DNA from: Rhodovulum sp. MB263 | GTDB lineage: Bacteria > Pseudomonadota > Alphaproteobacteria > Rhodobacterales > Rhodobacteraceae | Assembly (NCBI RefSeq): GCF_002073975.1 | Contig: NZ_CP020384.1 | Location: 1,178,001 to 1,242,000 of the forward strand | DNA: 64,000 bases | Reading direction: 5' to 3' | In this document: piece by piece, positions 29,106 to 39,146 of the stretch | Layout: every line of letters starts with the position of its first letter | How positions within the stretch are numbered: the stretch's first letter is position 1 | Position numbers and translations under genes: made by a program | Notes under the pieces: model-generated | Told to the model about the DNA's origin: nothing | Database searches by the model: none | Seen by the model: the letters and a program-made list of their open reading frames with translations, nothing else

Positions 29106-30080
29106 TCAGCCGAGGCTCATGCTGGCCGCGCTTTCGGGCAGTTCCTCGTCGAACAGGCGCTGGTAGAACTCGGCCACGGTCTGGCGTTCGAGCTCGTCGC
29201 ATTTGTTGAGGAAGGTCAGCCGGAAGGCGAAGCCCACATTGCGGAAGATCTCGGCATTCTGGGCCCAGGCGATCACCGTCCGCGGGCTCATCACCGTCGA
29301 GAGATCGCCATTCATGAAGGCGGTCCGGGTCAGCTCGGCCACGGTCACCATATGCGAGATGGTCTTGCGGCCCTTCTCGGTATTGTAATGCGGGCATTTG
29401 GCCAGCACGATCGCGGTCTCGGCATCATGGCTGAGATAGTTCAGCGTCGCCACCAGCGACCAGCGGTCCATCTGGCCCTGGTTGATCTGCTGGGTGCCGT
29501 GATAAAGCCCCGTCGTGTCGCCAAGCCCGACCGTGTTCGCGGTCGCGAACAGCCGGAAGGACGGGTGGGGGGTGATCACCTCGTTCTGGTCGAGCAGCGT
29601 CAGCTTGCCATCGACCTCCAGCACCCGCTGGATCACGAACATCACATCGGCCCGGCCCGCATCGTATTCGTCGAAGACGATGGCGCAGGGATTGCGCAGC
29701 GCCCAGGGCAGGATGCCTTCCTGGAATTCGGTGACCTGCTTGCCGTCCCTGAGCTTGATCGCATCCTTGCCGATCAGGTCGATCCGGCTGATATGGCTGT
29801 CGAGGTTGACCCGCACGCAGGGCCAGTTCAGCCGGGCGGCGACCTGCTCGATATGGGTCGACTTGCCGGTGCCGTGATAGCCCTGGATCATCACCCGGCG
29901 GTTATGGGTGAAGCCTGCAAGGATCGCCAGCGTGGTGTCGGGATCGAACTTGTAGGTCGGGTCGCGATCGGGCACGCGGTCGGTCGGCGCCTCGAAGCCC
30001 TTCACGATCATGTCGCTGTCGATCCCGAACACCTCGCGAACCGAGATCTCTTCGGTGGGTTTCACTACGTCGTTCATCAT
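29106..30080 (-). CDS. cobS: Cobaltochelatase subunit CobS (AAA+ ATPase)
   Basis: 324 residues beginning [24 protein letters not shown]+ motifs are clear: Walker [10 protein letters not shown] at residues 67-75, Walker [15 protein letters not shown], and sensor-type [19 protein letters not shown]. It forms the hexameric ring that with CobT energises CobN for Co2+ insertion. Two tandem ATGs start the frame; the family usually begins close to here. A J-domain gene lies 1.25 kb upstream on the same strand. Confidence 0.96.
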   Translation of the reverse strand: MMNDVVKPTEEISVREVFGIDSDMIVKGFEAPTDRVPDRDPTYKFDPDTTLAILAGFTHNRRVMIQGYHGTGKSTHIEQVAARLNWPCVRVNLDSHISRIDLIGKDAIKLRDGKQVTEFQEGILPWALRNPCAIVFDEYDAGRADVMFVIQRVLEVDGKLTLLDQNEVITPHPSFRLFATANTVGLGDTTGLYHGTQQINQGQMDRWSLVATLNYLSHDAETAIVLAKCPHYNTEKGRKTISHMVTVAELTRTAFMNGDLSTVMSPRTVIAWAQNAEIFRNVGFAFRLTFLNKCDELERQTVAEFYQRLFDEELPESAASMSLG

Positions 30081-31330
30081 GACCCCGTCGCTTGTCCTGT
30101 CACTGGCCGTCTTGAAACATATCCGCAGGGCGCGCAAGGGGAAGCCCCGGCAGGCACCCGCCCGCCGAAGGAAACTCCATCGGGATTTCGACGCAGGGCA
30201 ATGTGTGATCGAGCCCCTCCTGCAGGCGCGGTGTCTTTCGGGTGGCAGTCTGCCCCTGGCAAATGGGCGTTGCGGTGAGGGAGTGGATCAGCGCGGTCGT
30301 CAAGGGCGTCTGGCGATGGCGATGTCTGCAGGCTTGTGGCGGACGGCTGCACGCGTTCGGGAGACGCCGGTTCAATACCGCTCAAGACGCATATGCCGGT
30401 TCGCGCGCTCGTCCGGAGCGTAGCCTCGAACGGCAATCCGTCGGCGTGAAGCTGTACGACGGAATACCGTTGCCCGCCGTCCGGTTCCTGGTCATGCCCG
30501 CGACCGAACCGGACAGGTTCGGATGGGCCCCATGGTTGATGGCCCTGCCGCAGGGCTTGGTAATGATCCCTGCCAAATCCGGCGAGGCGTCCCGAAGGCG
30601 CCGGCAGATCCGTCCGGGGGGGGGACTCGTCGCGAACCCTCTTGCGCACTTCAGACGAGGCATATCGGCTCATCCACAATTCGATCCGCGCCTGGCCTGC
30701 CCGATATCGTGAGCGCAGGCCCCTGTTCGGGACACGGGCGCATCAGGGCCCGGACTTCGTGGACCCGAACGGCCATCGTACCCCCGCAGGTGGCCCGGAA
30801 GGCGGTCGGCGTGCAGGAAAAAACTGGATCGGGGAAAAGGGCCCCGGGTCTATCGCCCCTCGACCCGAGCGCGGAACAGCCCGGCGATGGAGGCAAGGGC
30901 GATGACGGCCGGGCGCCTGTTTGCGCAATGTGCCGGGTGATTGTCTCGGCCGGGGCGAGGACCTGTATGAACGCATGCTCGGCCCATCCGCGGCGCGTCC
31001 GTCGAGAGCCGATTGCGTCGAAAAGCTCCGTCAGCGGCCGAGAGGTCGCCTGAATTTGGAGTGGCGTTCCTCACAGGGGTAAAAGGGGACTGCTTATGTG
31101 GCGGGGGCACGAAAAATCGGAGCCATATCCCACGATCTGATGCGGGGTTGCTCCGCAAGCGAGTATTTCGACAGAACCAGCCGGTGCCGGCCATCGCGGA
31201 AAGACGCCCCGAACCGAAAGACGCCGACAAGGGCGCAGGCCTGTCCTGTCGGGATCTCATCGAGCTCAGGGGAGAAGTGCAGTCGGGAGCATCTGAAATC
31301 GCGGGCCGCAGCGGCCCGCGGGCCTTTGTC
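30081..31330. other. 1.25-kb gene-poor stretch between the J-domain gene and cobS
   Basis: No frame here has a recognisable domain and the open frames overlap one another on both strands. Codon pattern is irregular: frames carry many rare-looking residues and no consistent G/C third-position bias over a long run. A G-run (GGGGGGGG near 30618) and a relatively AT-rich patch around 31070-31140 stand out. It may be decayed accessory DNA, or contain an unannotated RNA. Confidence 0.5.
31301..31320 (-). terminator. Possible terminator of the J-domain gene
   Basis: A GC-only stem, GCGGGCCGC and GCGGCCCGC around one base, lies just after the stop of the J-domain gene at 31331. On the minus strand it is followed only by GATTTC, so the T-tract is weak. 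Confidence 0.4.
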
Positions 31331-31957
31331 TCACTTGAAGCTGCGGCTGTCCTTGATCTGGTCCCAGGCCCAGACGACTTCCTGCAGGCGCTCCTCGTCG
31401 GCGCGGTTACCGCCGTTCATGTCGGGATGCAGGTCCTTGACCAGGGACTTGTACTGCTTGCGGATCTCGGCCTTGGTCCAGGTGTCCTGGGCCTCGAGAA
31501 GCTCGAGCGCCTTGCGCTCGGTCGGCGGCAGCCGCCGCAGCGCGCCGCCGGTCTTGCCGGGGTTGCGGGTGGCATTCTCGCCCAGCACCTGATGCGGGTC
31601 GTCAACGCCGAGCCGCGCCCAGGCCCGCTGTTCGTCCTTGCTGCCGAAGGGCTGGGTCTTGCGGTCCCAGACCCGGTCCTTGTCGATCTGGGCCTCGAAT
31701 TCCTCTTCGGTGACGCCGTTGAAGAAGTTCCACTTTAGGTTGTACTCGCGCACATGGTCCTTGCAGAACCAGAAATATTCGTCCAGCTGGTCCGGAGATT
31801 TCGGGGCGCGGTACTGGCCGTCGAGGTCGCAGCCGGGATGTTCGCATTTGCGACGCGAGGTCTCGAAGGCGCCCGACATGCCCCTCCGGCCCCGGGTGCG
31901 GCGCTTCTTGTCGGCCGATACGGAAATGTCGAACCCGAAGGGGTCGGTTTTGGTCAT
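31331..31957 (-). CDS. J-domain (DnaJ-like) protein
   Basis: 208 residues from ATG 31957 (MTKTDPFGFDISVS) with an AAGG upstream. The N-terminus has CEHPGCDLDGQYRAPKSPDQLDEYFWFCKDHVREYN, a two-Cys/one-His pattern that could bind zinc. The J domain is at the C-terminus, unusual for classical DnaJ, with the HPD motif in YKSLVKDLHPDMNGG. It probably recruits an Hsp70. In Rhodobacteraceae this protein sits between bolA and cobS, as here; it is divergent from bolA. Confidence 0.9.
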   Translation of the reverse strand: MTKTDPFGFDISVSADKKRRTRGRRGMSGAFETSRRKCEHPGCDLDGQYRAPKSPDQLDEYFWFCKDHVREYNLKWNFFNGVTEEEFEAQIDKDRVWDRKTQPFGSKDEQRAWARLGVDDPHQVLGENATRNPGKTGGALRRLPPTERKALELLEAQDTWTKAEIRKQYKSLVKDLHPDMNGGNRADEERLQEVVWAWDQIKDSRSFK

Positions 31958-32032
31958 GGCAGCCACCTTTTCGACTCGGACCCGAGAGTTTAGTCAATTG
32001 GAGACAAGAATGAAGGGGGCGAAGGAGGAAAA

Positions 32033-32290
32033 ATGGGACGAGTAGAGCAAATCCGCCGGAAGCTGGAACAGGCCTTCGAGCCGACGGCGCTCGAGGTGCT
32101 GGACGAAAGCGAGAAGCATCGCGGTCACGCCGGCTATCAGGAAGGCGGCGAGAGTCATTTCCGGGTGCGGATCGCGGCACCGGCCTTCGCGCCGATGTCG
32201 CGTGTGGCGCGCGAACGGGCCGTGCACAAGGCGCTGGGACCCGAACTGATCGGGCAGATCCACGCGCTGGCGATCGAAATCGGGAGCTGA
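32033..32290 (+). CDS. bolA: BolA family protein
   Basis: 85 residues, preceded by a strong AAGGAGGAAAA site. BolA fold: RRKLEQAFEPTALEVLDESEKHRGH, the SHFRVRIAAPAFAPMSRVARERAVHKAL core, and GQIHALAIEI. The FxGxxxxxRxRxV-type helix-turn region and conserved His (HALAIE) fit BolA. These proteins bind monothiol glutaredoxins and Fe-S clusters, or act on transcription. Divergent from the J-domain gene; convergent with the DUF4177 gene. Confidence 0.93.
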   Translation: MGRVEQIRRKLEQAFEPTALEVLDESEKHRGHAGYQEGGESHFRVRIAAPAFAPMSRVARERAVHKALGPELIGQIHALAIEIGS

Positions 32291-32313
32291 GACGCGCCCT
32301 CGGGCGGCGGGAC

Positions 32314-32766
32314 TCAGCCCTCGTCGCTGCGGGGGCGGGCACCGCCCAGCGCCTGTTCGGGACGTGGCGGCACCGCTGCGCGCGAGGGCGCGCCGAGCGG
32401 CGGATAGGTCCGCTCGGGCAGGGCATGGGCAGAGGCCATGGCCGATGCGGCGATGGCCTCGGGGCTGCCATGGGAAAAGGCCGGGGCCCGATCCGCGTCC
32501 TGGTCCCTGTCGCGATCCGGCCGGGCCTCGCGGGCGCGGCGGAACACGAGCACGTTGCGCAGGGTCCGGCTGCGGCCGCCGAACAGGCCCTGACGTTCCT
32601 CCGAGGGCAGGCTTTCGGCGCGGAGATAGGTCCAGCCCTCGGCGGCCATCTCGTTCATCGTCTCTTCAAGCGCATAAGCGAAGCGTTCCGCAGGCCCCTT
32701 GAGCCCCCGGCTGCGGCGTCCGCGTTCGGGGGCGGGAAGGACACGGTACTCGTAACAAACCGGCAT
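32314..32766 (-). CDS. DUF4177 domain protein
   Basis: 150 residues from ATG 32766; a GTG at 32772 that overlaps the gatB stop (GTGA) is an alternative start. The first ~70 residues match the DUF4177 pattern: YEYRVLPAP, ERFAYALEETMNEMAAEGWTYLRAESLP and RNVLVFRRA. The rest is a low-complexity, charged Asp/Arg then Pro/Ala tail with no fold expected. Function unknown. Its start is coupled to gatB, so it probably follows gatB on one transcript. Confidence 0.8.
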   Translation of the reverse strand: MPVCYEYRVLPAPERGRRSRGLKGPAERFAYALEETMNEMAAEGWTYLRAESLPSEERQGLFGGRSRTLRNVLVFRRAREARPDRDRDQDADRAPAFSHGSPEAIAASAMASAHALPERTYPPLGAPSRAAVPPRPEQALGGARPRSDEG

Positions 32767-32768
32767 GA

Positions 32769-34277
32769 TCACCCCAGTTTCCGGGCCACGATCTCGTTGA
32801 CCGCCTGCGGATTGGCCTTGCCGCCGGTGGCCTTCAGCACCTGACCGACGAACCAGCCGGCAAGCTTCGGATTGGCCTTGGCCTTCTCGACCTGGGCGGG
32901 GTTGGCGGCGATGATCTCGTCCACGGCCTTCTCGATGGCGCCAAGATCGGTGACCTGCTTCATGCCGCGCGCGGCCACGATCTCGGCCGGATCGCCGCCT
33001 TCGGTATAGACGATCTCGAACAGGTCCTTGGCGATCTTGCCCGATATGTCGCCCGCGGCGATCAGATCGAGGATGCCGCCCAGCTGGGCCGGGCTGACCG
33101 GGCTGTCGGTGATGTCGCGGTCGTCCTTCTTCAGCCGGCCGAACAGCTCGTTGATGACCCAGTTGGCGGCGGCCTTGCCGTCGCGCCCCTGCGCCACCGC
33201 CTCGAAATAGGCGGCGGATTCGACTTCGGCCGTCAGCACCGAGGCATCGTATTCGGTCAGCCCGAAATCGGTGACGAAGCGGGCTTTCTTCTCGTCCGGC
33301 AACTCGGGCAGCGAGGCCGCGATCTCGTCGACCCAGGCCTGCTCGATTTCCAGCGGCAGCAGGTCGGGGCAGGGGAAGTAGCGGTAGTCATGCGCCTCTT
33401 CCTTCGAGCGCATCGAGCGCGTCTCGCCCTTGTCGGGATCGTAAAGCCTGGTTTCCTGATCGACGGTGCCGCCATCCTCGACGATGGCGATCTGGCGCCG
33501 GGCCTCGTATTCGATGGCCTGCTGGATGAAGCGCATCGAGTTCATGTTCTTGATTTCGCAGCGCGTGCCCAGAACCGAATGATCGCCGGTCTCGCGGAAT
33601 TTCTCATAGGCGCCGGGCTGGCAGATCGAGACGTTCACATCGGCCCTGAGGTTGCCGTTCTGCATGTTGCCGTCGCAGGTGCCGAGATAGCGCAGGATCT
33701 GGCGCAGCTTGCCGACATAGGCGGCGGCCTCTTCGGGGCTGCGCAGATCGGGGCGCGAGACGATCTCCATCAGCGCGACCCCGGTGCGGTTGAGATCGAC
33801 GAAGGACATGTTCGGATCCATGTCATGGATCGACTTGCCGGCATCCTGCTCGATATGGATGCGCTCGATCCGGACCCGGCGCGCGACGCCCGGCCCCATG
33901 TCGACGAGCACCTCGCCCTCGCCCACGATGGGGTGGTAGAGCTGGCTGATCTGATAGCCCTGCGGCAGGTCGGGATAGAAGTAGTTCTTGCGGTCGAAGG
34001 CAGAGACAAGGTTGATCTCGGCCTTCAGGCCCAGCCCCGTGCGCACCGCCTGGGCCACGCAGAATTCGTTGATCACCGGCAACATGCCCGGCATCGCCGC
34101 ATCGACGAAGGCGACATGCGAATTGGGCTCGGCACCGAAGCCGGTCGAGGCGCCCGAGAACAGCTTGGATTTCGAGGCGACCTGGGCATGGACCTCGAGG
34201 CCGATCACCAGTTCCCATTCGGCCTTGGCGCCGGAGATTACCTTGGGTTTCGGGGGCTCGAAGGTCAGGTCAAGCAT
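32769..34277 (-). CDS. gatB: Asp-tRNA(Asn)/Glu-tRNA(Gln) amidotransferase subunit B
   Basis: 502 residues from ATG 34277 ([16 protein letters not shown]). GatB binds misacylated tRNA and phosphorylates the side chain before amidation by GatA. Seen: [114 protein letters not shown], and the C-terminal YqeY-like tail ending [13 protein letters not shown]. gatA and gatC are not adjacent here. Length and motifs are intact. Confidence 0.97.
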   Translation of the reverse strand: MLDLTFEPPKPKVISGAKAEWELVIGLEVHAQVASKSKLFSGASTGFGAEPNSHVAFVDAAMPGMLPVINEFCVAQAVRTGLGLKAEINLVSAFDRKNYFYPDLPQGYQISQLYHPIVGEGEVLVDMGPGVARRVRIERIHIEQDAGKSIHDMDPNMSFVDLNRTGVALMEIVSRPDLRSPEEAAAYVGKLRQILRYLGTCDGNMQNGNLRADVNVSICQPGAYEKFRETGDHSVLGTRCEIKNMNSMRFIQQAIEYEARRQIAIVEDGGTVDQETRLYDPDKGETRSMRSKEEAHDYRYFPCPDLLPLEIEQAWVDEIAASLPELPDEKKARFVTDFGLTEYDASVLTAEVESAAYFEAVAQGRDGKAAANWVINELFGRLKKDDRDITDSPVSPAQLGGILDLIAAGDISGKIAKDLFEIVYTEGGDPAEIVAARGMKQVTDLGAIEKAVDEIIAANPAQVEKAKANPKLAGWFVGQVLKATGGKANPQAVNEIVARKLG

Positions 34278-34445
34278 GGCGGCATCCTCATCTGCGGCAG
34301 GGCGCATGTTTAGGGCAGGGGGCGGGCGCGGGCAAGGGGATCCTCGGGGGGTGGCGACCTCACGGAATCGTAATGGCGTTGCGCGGAACGTCGCCGATAG
34401 CGGGCCGTTATCCTCCTTTGGGTCGATGGGACACAGGAGGACGAC

Positions 34446-35006
34446 ATGACCGGCATCGCGGAGTCGCGGATATTGATCATGGCCACCGATGGTTTCGAGC
34501 AAGCCGAGCTTGAGGAGCCGCTGACGGAGCTTCGCGCCAGGGGGGCGCAGGTCGATATCGCCAGTCCCGGCGGCGCGCCGATCACGGGCTGGAAGAACCG
34601 GAACTGGGGCGCGACCCATGAGGCGACCAAGGCGCTGAGCGATGTAAGGGTCGGGGAGTATGATGCGCTCGTGCTGCCGGGCGGGCAGATGAACCCCGAC
34701 AGCCTGCGCGTCGCGCCCGAGGCGGTGCGGCTGGTCAGGGGCTTCGTTGCCGAAGGCCGGATCGTCGCCGCGATCTGTCATGGCCCCTGGCTGCTGGTCG
34801 AGGCCGGGGTGGTCGAGGGGCGGGAGATGACCTCGTGCCGCTCGATCCGGACCGATCTCGAGAATGCCGGTGCGATCTGGGTCGACGCGGCCGTCGTCGT
34901 CACGAACGGCATCGTCACCAGCCGCGCGGCGCAGGATCTCGGGGCGTTCGTTGCGACGATCGCGGAGGAGATCGAGGAGGGGCGGCACCGGCGCAAGGTG
35001 GCATGA
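34446..35006 (+). CDS. DJ-1/PfpI family protein (class I glutamine amidotransferase fold)
   Basis: 186 residues, preceded by AGGAGG. Flavodoxin-like DJ-1/PfpI domain: [25 protein letters not shown] at the start, [16 protein letters not shown], and the nucleophile elbow [18 protein letters not shown] with the catalytic Cys followed by His. This class is annotated as protease I or protein/nucleotide deglycase (YhbO/YajL-like); the activity cannot be read from sequence. It is divergent from gatB and upstream of an SLT lipoprotein. Confidence 0.9.
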   Translation: MTGIAESRILIMATDGFEQAELEEPLTELRARGAQVDIASPGGAPITGWKNRNWGATHEATKALSDVRVGEYDALVLPGGQMNPDSLRVAPEAVRLVRGFVAEGRIVAAICHGPWLLVEAGVVEGREMTSCRSIRTDLENAGAIWVDAAVVVTNGIVTSRAAQDLGAFVATIAEEIEEGRHRRKVA

Positions 35007-35148
35007 CCTGGCCTTTTGAATGGCCTGACCCTGTCGCGATGTCGGCGGTCCTTTGCCCATTGGCGGGCGTGTTTCTTGCCGCAGGGGTCCGGTTTCGGTC
35101 ATAAGGGCGCGCGGGACATGGTGCCCGATGTTGCCTTCCGGAGCCCCG

Positions 35149-35730
35149 ATGCGTCGTCTTGCCCTTGTTCTCGCTCTTTCGCTTCTGACCCTCGGCTGCA
35201 GCCAAACCGATATTGCAGACAGGGGACGCGGTCTTCCGGCGATGCGCTGGGACCACATGCCCGAAGCGACGGACTGGACCAAGGCCAGCCTCGATGCGCT
35301 AAGCCTTTACGGCACCGGCCTCACCGAAACCGTCCCGGCCGATATCCAGACCTGGTGTCCGGCCTATGAAAAGGCCCGCCCGGCGCAGCGCCGCGCCTTC
35401 TGGGCGGGGCTGTTCTCGGCGCTGGCCAAGCATGAAAGCACCTGGAACGAGGCCGCGGTGGGCGGCGGCGGCCGCTGGTTCGGTCTGTTGCAGATCTCGC
35501 CTGCCACCGCGCGCTATCATGGCTGCGCGGCCACCAGCGGTTCGGCGCTGACCGATGGAAAGGCCAATCTGAGCTGTGCGGTACGAATCGCCTCGAGCGC
35601 GGTCGTCCGCGACGGGGTGGTCGCCGCCCGCGGCCGGGGCGTTGCCGCCGATTGGGGACCGATGACCGTGGCCTCGAAGCGCGAGGAAATCGCGGCCTGG
35701 ACCCGGGCGCAGTCCTACTGCCGGGGCTGA
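35149..35730 (+). CDS. SLT-like transglycosylase lipoprotein
   Basis: 193 residues from ATG 35149 after GGAG. The N-terminus is a lipoprotein signal ([17 protein letters not shown]); the lipidated Cys is in LTLGC. The C-terminal ~110 residues resemble the lysozyme-like SLT fold: [38 protein letters not shown]. The Glu in KHESTWN is the probable catalytic acid and GLLQIS is the family motif. It would cleave peptidoglycan in the periplasm, anchored to a membrane. Confidence 0.82.
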   Translation: MRRLALVLALSLLTLGCSQTDIADRGRGLPAMRWDHMPEATDWTKASLDALSLYGTGLTETVPADIQTWCPAYEKARPAQRRAFWAGLFSALAKHESTWNEAAVGGGGRWFGLLQISPATARYHGCAATSGSALTDGKANLSCAVRIASSAVVRDGVVAARGRGVAADWGPMTVASKREEIAAWTRAQSYCRG

Positions 35731-35827
35731 TCCTGCCGGTCGGGACTTGCGTCCCGCGCCCCGAGGGGGCATTGCCTTTTGCGAACCAAATCCGATAGTT
35801 TCCATCGGAAATAGCGCGAGGCCCCGT

Positions 35828-36949
<1,122 letters not shown>

Positions 36950-37035
36950 CCCTCCGGCCCTGTCGCGGCGCCGGTCTGTGTCTCGGCAGGCAAGTGGATC
37001 TTCCGCCACGCGCCTCTTGCAGGCCGCAGGGCCGC

Positions 37036-37614
37036 TTACCTTCCGAGCGCGCGCATGAGTTCGTCCAGCGCGGCGTCATATCCCCGATCTTCGGCTCCCT
37101 GATCCCCGGCAGGGGCGTCGGCCGCATTTCCTTGCGTCATCGCGGTGGCCAGGGCCGCGCCATGGGTGACGTCCACGAGGATGTCGCGCCATAACCGCCC
37201 CTGGCGATCCGGCAGGCCGGCTTCTGCAAGCAGGGCCGAGATCTCCCGGGTTATCCGCTCTGCCTGTTCGGGAAAGACGGTCGGTCGGCTGAAGATGAGC
37301 AGCGTCAGGCCGGGGTGGCGCCGCACCTGCCTGTGATAGGCCCTCAGGAGCCCGCCGATCCGCTCTGTCGGCGTGCCTTCTTCGGGGGCGGCGACGCCGG
37401 CATGGGCGCGTTCCGACATCGCGCCGATCAGCCCGTCGCGGCCGCCGAAATGATGGTGGATCGTCATCGGATTGATGCCGAGGCGCTCTGCCAGCCGCCG
37501 CATGGTGAAGGCGTCGGCGCCTTCATCCTCCAGAAGCGCGAGCGCGGCCGTCAGCATCTCGTCGCGCGAGACCGGCGCGCCGGCCCGTGGCGGTCTTCCG
37601 CGGGGCCGTTTCAT
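37036..37614 (-). CDS. TetR/AcrR family transcriptional regulator (DHFR-linked)
   Basis: 192 residues. The N-terminal HTH is clear: MKRPRGRPP..., DEMLTAALALLEDEGADAFTMRRLAERLGINPMTIHHHFGGRDGL, the standard TetR DNA-binding domain. The C-terminal ligand domain is variable. The ATG overlaps the DHFR-like gene's stop (ATGA), so the pair forms one operon. The palindrome at 38169-38191 upstream of that operon is a probable operator, giving autoregulation. Confidence 0.88.
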   Translation of the reverse strand: MKRPRGRPPRAGAPVSRDEMLTAALALLEDEGADAFTMRRLAERLGINPMTIHHHFGGRDGLIGAMSERAHAGVAAPEEGTPTERIGGLLRAYHRQVRRHPGLTLLIFSRPTVFPEQAERITREISALLAEAGLPDRQGRLWRDILVDVTHGAALATAMTQGNAADAPAGDQGAEDRGYDAALDELMRALGR

Positions 37615-38159
37615 GCAAGGATCCGGTAGCGGGACTGCACGAGGCCGGAGGGAAAGCTTTTCGTCTCTTGATGGTGCAGCGGCATGTCCCCGGCAACGGG
37701 TCCGAACAGGCGCCGTCCCGCGCCGAGAAGCACGGGCACGGTCGTGATCACCATGTCGGCGATCAGGCCCGCCCGCAGGAAGGACTGGATAACGCGGCCG
37801 CCATCGACATAGACCTTTCGGTGACCCTCGGAGTGCAGCAGGCGCATCGCCGCGTCGGGCGATAGGCCGAGGACCCGGACCTTGTTGCCCGTCTCCCTAG
37901 ACAGGTCTTCGGGCAGGTCGTCCTGCGTCAGGGTTTGCGACAGGACGACAACCGGATGCGCAAAGGGCCAGGGCCTGACCGCGCGGATTGTCTCATAGGT
38001 TCCACGGCCCATGAGGATGGCGTCGATGCCTGCGATGAAGGCGTCGTAGCCATGGTCTTCGTCGGGCGCGTCACGCTCCAGAAGCCATCCGATATCGCCG
38101 TCGTCCCGGGCGATGAAGCCGTCGAGGCTGGTTGCGATGAAAACATGTCCGGTGATCAT
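37611..38159 (-). CDS. Dihydrofolate reductase-like / RibD C-terminal domain protein
   Basis: 182 residues from ATG 38159 after GGGGGTG. It matches the RibD_C/bacterial DHFR-like fold: MITGHVFIATSLDGFIARDDGDIGWL, DAILMGRGTYETIRAVRPWPFAHPVVVLSQTL, and VYVDGGRVIQSFLRAGLIADMVITTVPVLLGAGRRLFG. This family (YyaP/YwjB-like) is an NADPH-binding reductase of uncertain substrate; it is not the essential folA. A TetR regulator follows, with stop/start overlap. Confidence 0.88.
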   Translation of the reverse strand: MITGHVFIATSLDGFIARDDGDIGWLLERDAPDEDHGYDAFIAGIDAILMGRGTYETIRAVRPWPFAHPVVVLSQTLTQDDLPEDLSRETGNKVRVLGLSPDAAMRLLHSEGHRKVYVDGGRVIQSFLRAGLIADMVITTVPVLLGAGRRLFGPVAGDMPLHHQETKSFPSGLVQSRYRILA

Positions 38160-38168
38160 TTCACCCCC

Positions 38169-38191
38169 GTATTTATACAGTGTATAAATAC
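38169..38191. promoter_or_regulatory. Perfect palindromic operator upstream of the DHFR-tetR operon
   Basis: An 11-bp arm GTATTTATACA, one central G, and its exact complement arm TGTATAAATAC. It begins 10 bases upstream of the DHFR-like start codon (38159). Its AT content contrasts strongly with the surroundings and TATAAAT within it could serve as -10. A 23-bp dyad this perfect next to a TetR operon is a strong operator candidate. Confidence 0.8.
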
Positions 38192-38528
38192 ATATCTGCT
38201 CCCCTCTGCCGGAGCAAGACCGGCAAAGCTCAGGCTTGACCATTGGGGCGCCCCGAAGCCGCCATGGGGAGTACCCGGGGCGTTCCGGGGCGAAGGACAG
38301 GGGCGGACGACACGACCATCTGCCCGGACCGCGTGACGATCCTCCGACCGGATGTCTTTCAGCGCGCCCGTGCCGAAGGCCCGCGCCGCGCCTCTCCTGC
38401 GATCTGACATCGATGCGCGCCTTTACGCAGCCGCCAGCGCAGTGCGTTTGACGTCGCGGAGAGATCGTCTGGCCGGAAGGATGTGGCGCTCGGCCGGGCG
38501 GCGCCTCATCGGCGCCCCTTCCGGACGC
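38192..38528. other. Intergenic region between the DHFR operator and the DUF1413 gene
   Basis: 337 bases with no gene seen. A short inverted element around 38275-38300 (GGGGCGTTCCGGGGCG) is the only notable feature. The region should include the DHFR operon promoter near its left end. Confidence 0.4.
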
Positions 38529-38756
38529 TCAGCCCGTTTTCAGGTAGACATGCAGGCCATGTTCCTTGCGGCCGGTATCCTCGATCCCCTCGAACCGGCC
38601 CTGCCGGACATGCTTGAGGAAATCGTTGCCGAGCCCGACCTTCTCTCCGATCCAGAGATCGTCCCAGCGCGGCCCCACCGCGTCGGGCAGGTGGAATTCG
38701 CCGGAGGGCAGCGCGGCAAGCGCGTCCCGGATCATGGCTTCCTGATCTGCTGTCAT
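38529..38756 (-). CDS. DUF1413 domain small protein
   Basis: 75 residues from ATG 38756 preceded by GGGAGGG at four-base spacing; the frame extends upstream but the site supports this start. It resembles DUF1413: LPSGEFHLPDAVGPRWDDLWIGEKVGLGNDFLKHVRQGRFEGIEDTGRK, with a LP-G-F-x-L-x-D-L-x-x-x-x-W type pattern. Role unknown. Such proteins are often linked to plasmid or mobile regions, but no mobile gene adjoins this one. Confidence 0.7.
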   Translation of the reverse strand: MTADQEAMIRDALAALPSGEFHLPDAVGPRWDDLWIGEKVGLGNDFLKHVRQGRFEGIEDTGRKEHGLHVYLKTG

Positions 38757-39146
38757 TACACCCTCCCCGGGGTCCCCCCCGGCGATGTCGTTACGCCTGA
38801 ACTGCATCCCGGGCGCACCGGCCGTGGCGGCCGGTCTGCCCGCGACTGTCGGTCCTGCCGGTCAAGACCGTGGCCGAGCGTGTCATATGGTAGTGGCGAA
38901 GGGCGTGGCGTCCATGCCGGTCAGTTCCAAAGACAGTCTGAGCAGAGGTCAGGAGAGCGTGATCCGGAGACGAGCTGCGATTCGAGATGCCCTGCGCGCC
39001 TGGCAGCCTGTGCGGTCTGTGCTGTCTCGGCGCGCGACCGTTCGCCCGGCCCGCGGCGCCGGTCGTGCGGACGGTGGGCCTGCAAGGCCGCGGGGGCTGG
39101 GCCAGAGGGCGCGCAGAAACGCAGGGTACGTCCTGTCGCCGGGCTG
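38757..39146. other. Intergenic region upstream of the DUF1413 gene
   Basis: 390 bases with overlapping Arg-rich frames on both strands and no supportable gene. No terminator with a T-tract was found for glpD. Confidence 0.4.

Noticed and set aside
30242-30712. Plus-strand frame in the gap before cobS
   Set aside because: No domain, overlapped by equally long frames on the other strand, no ribosome site.
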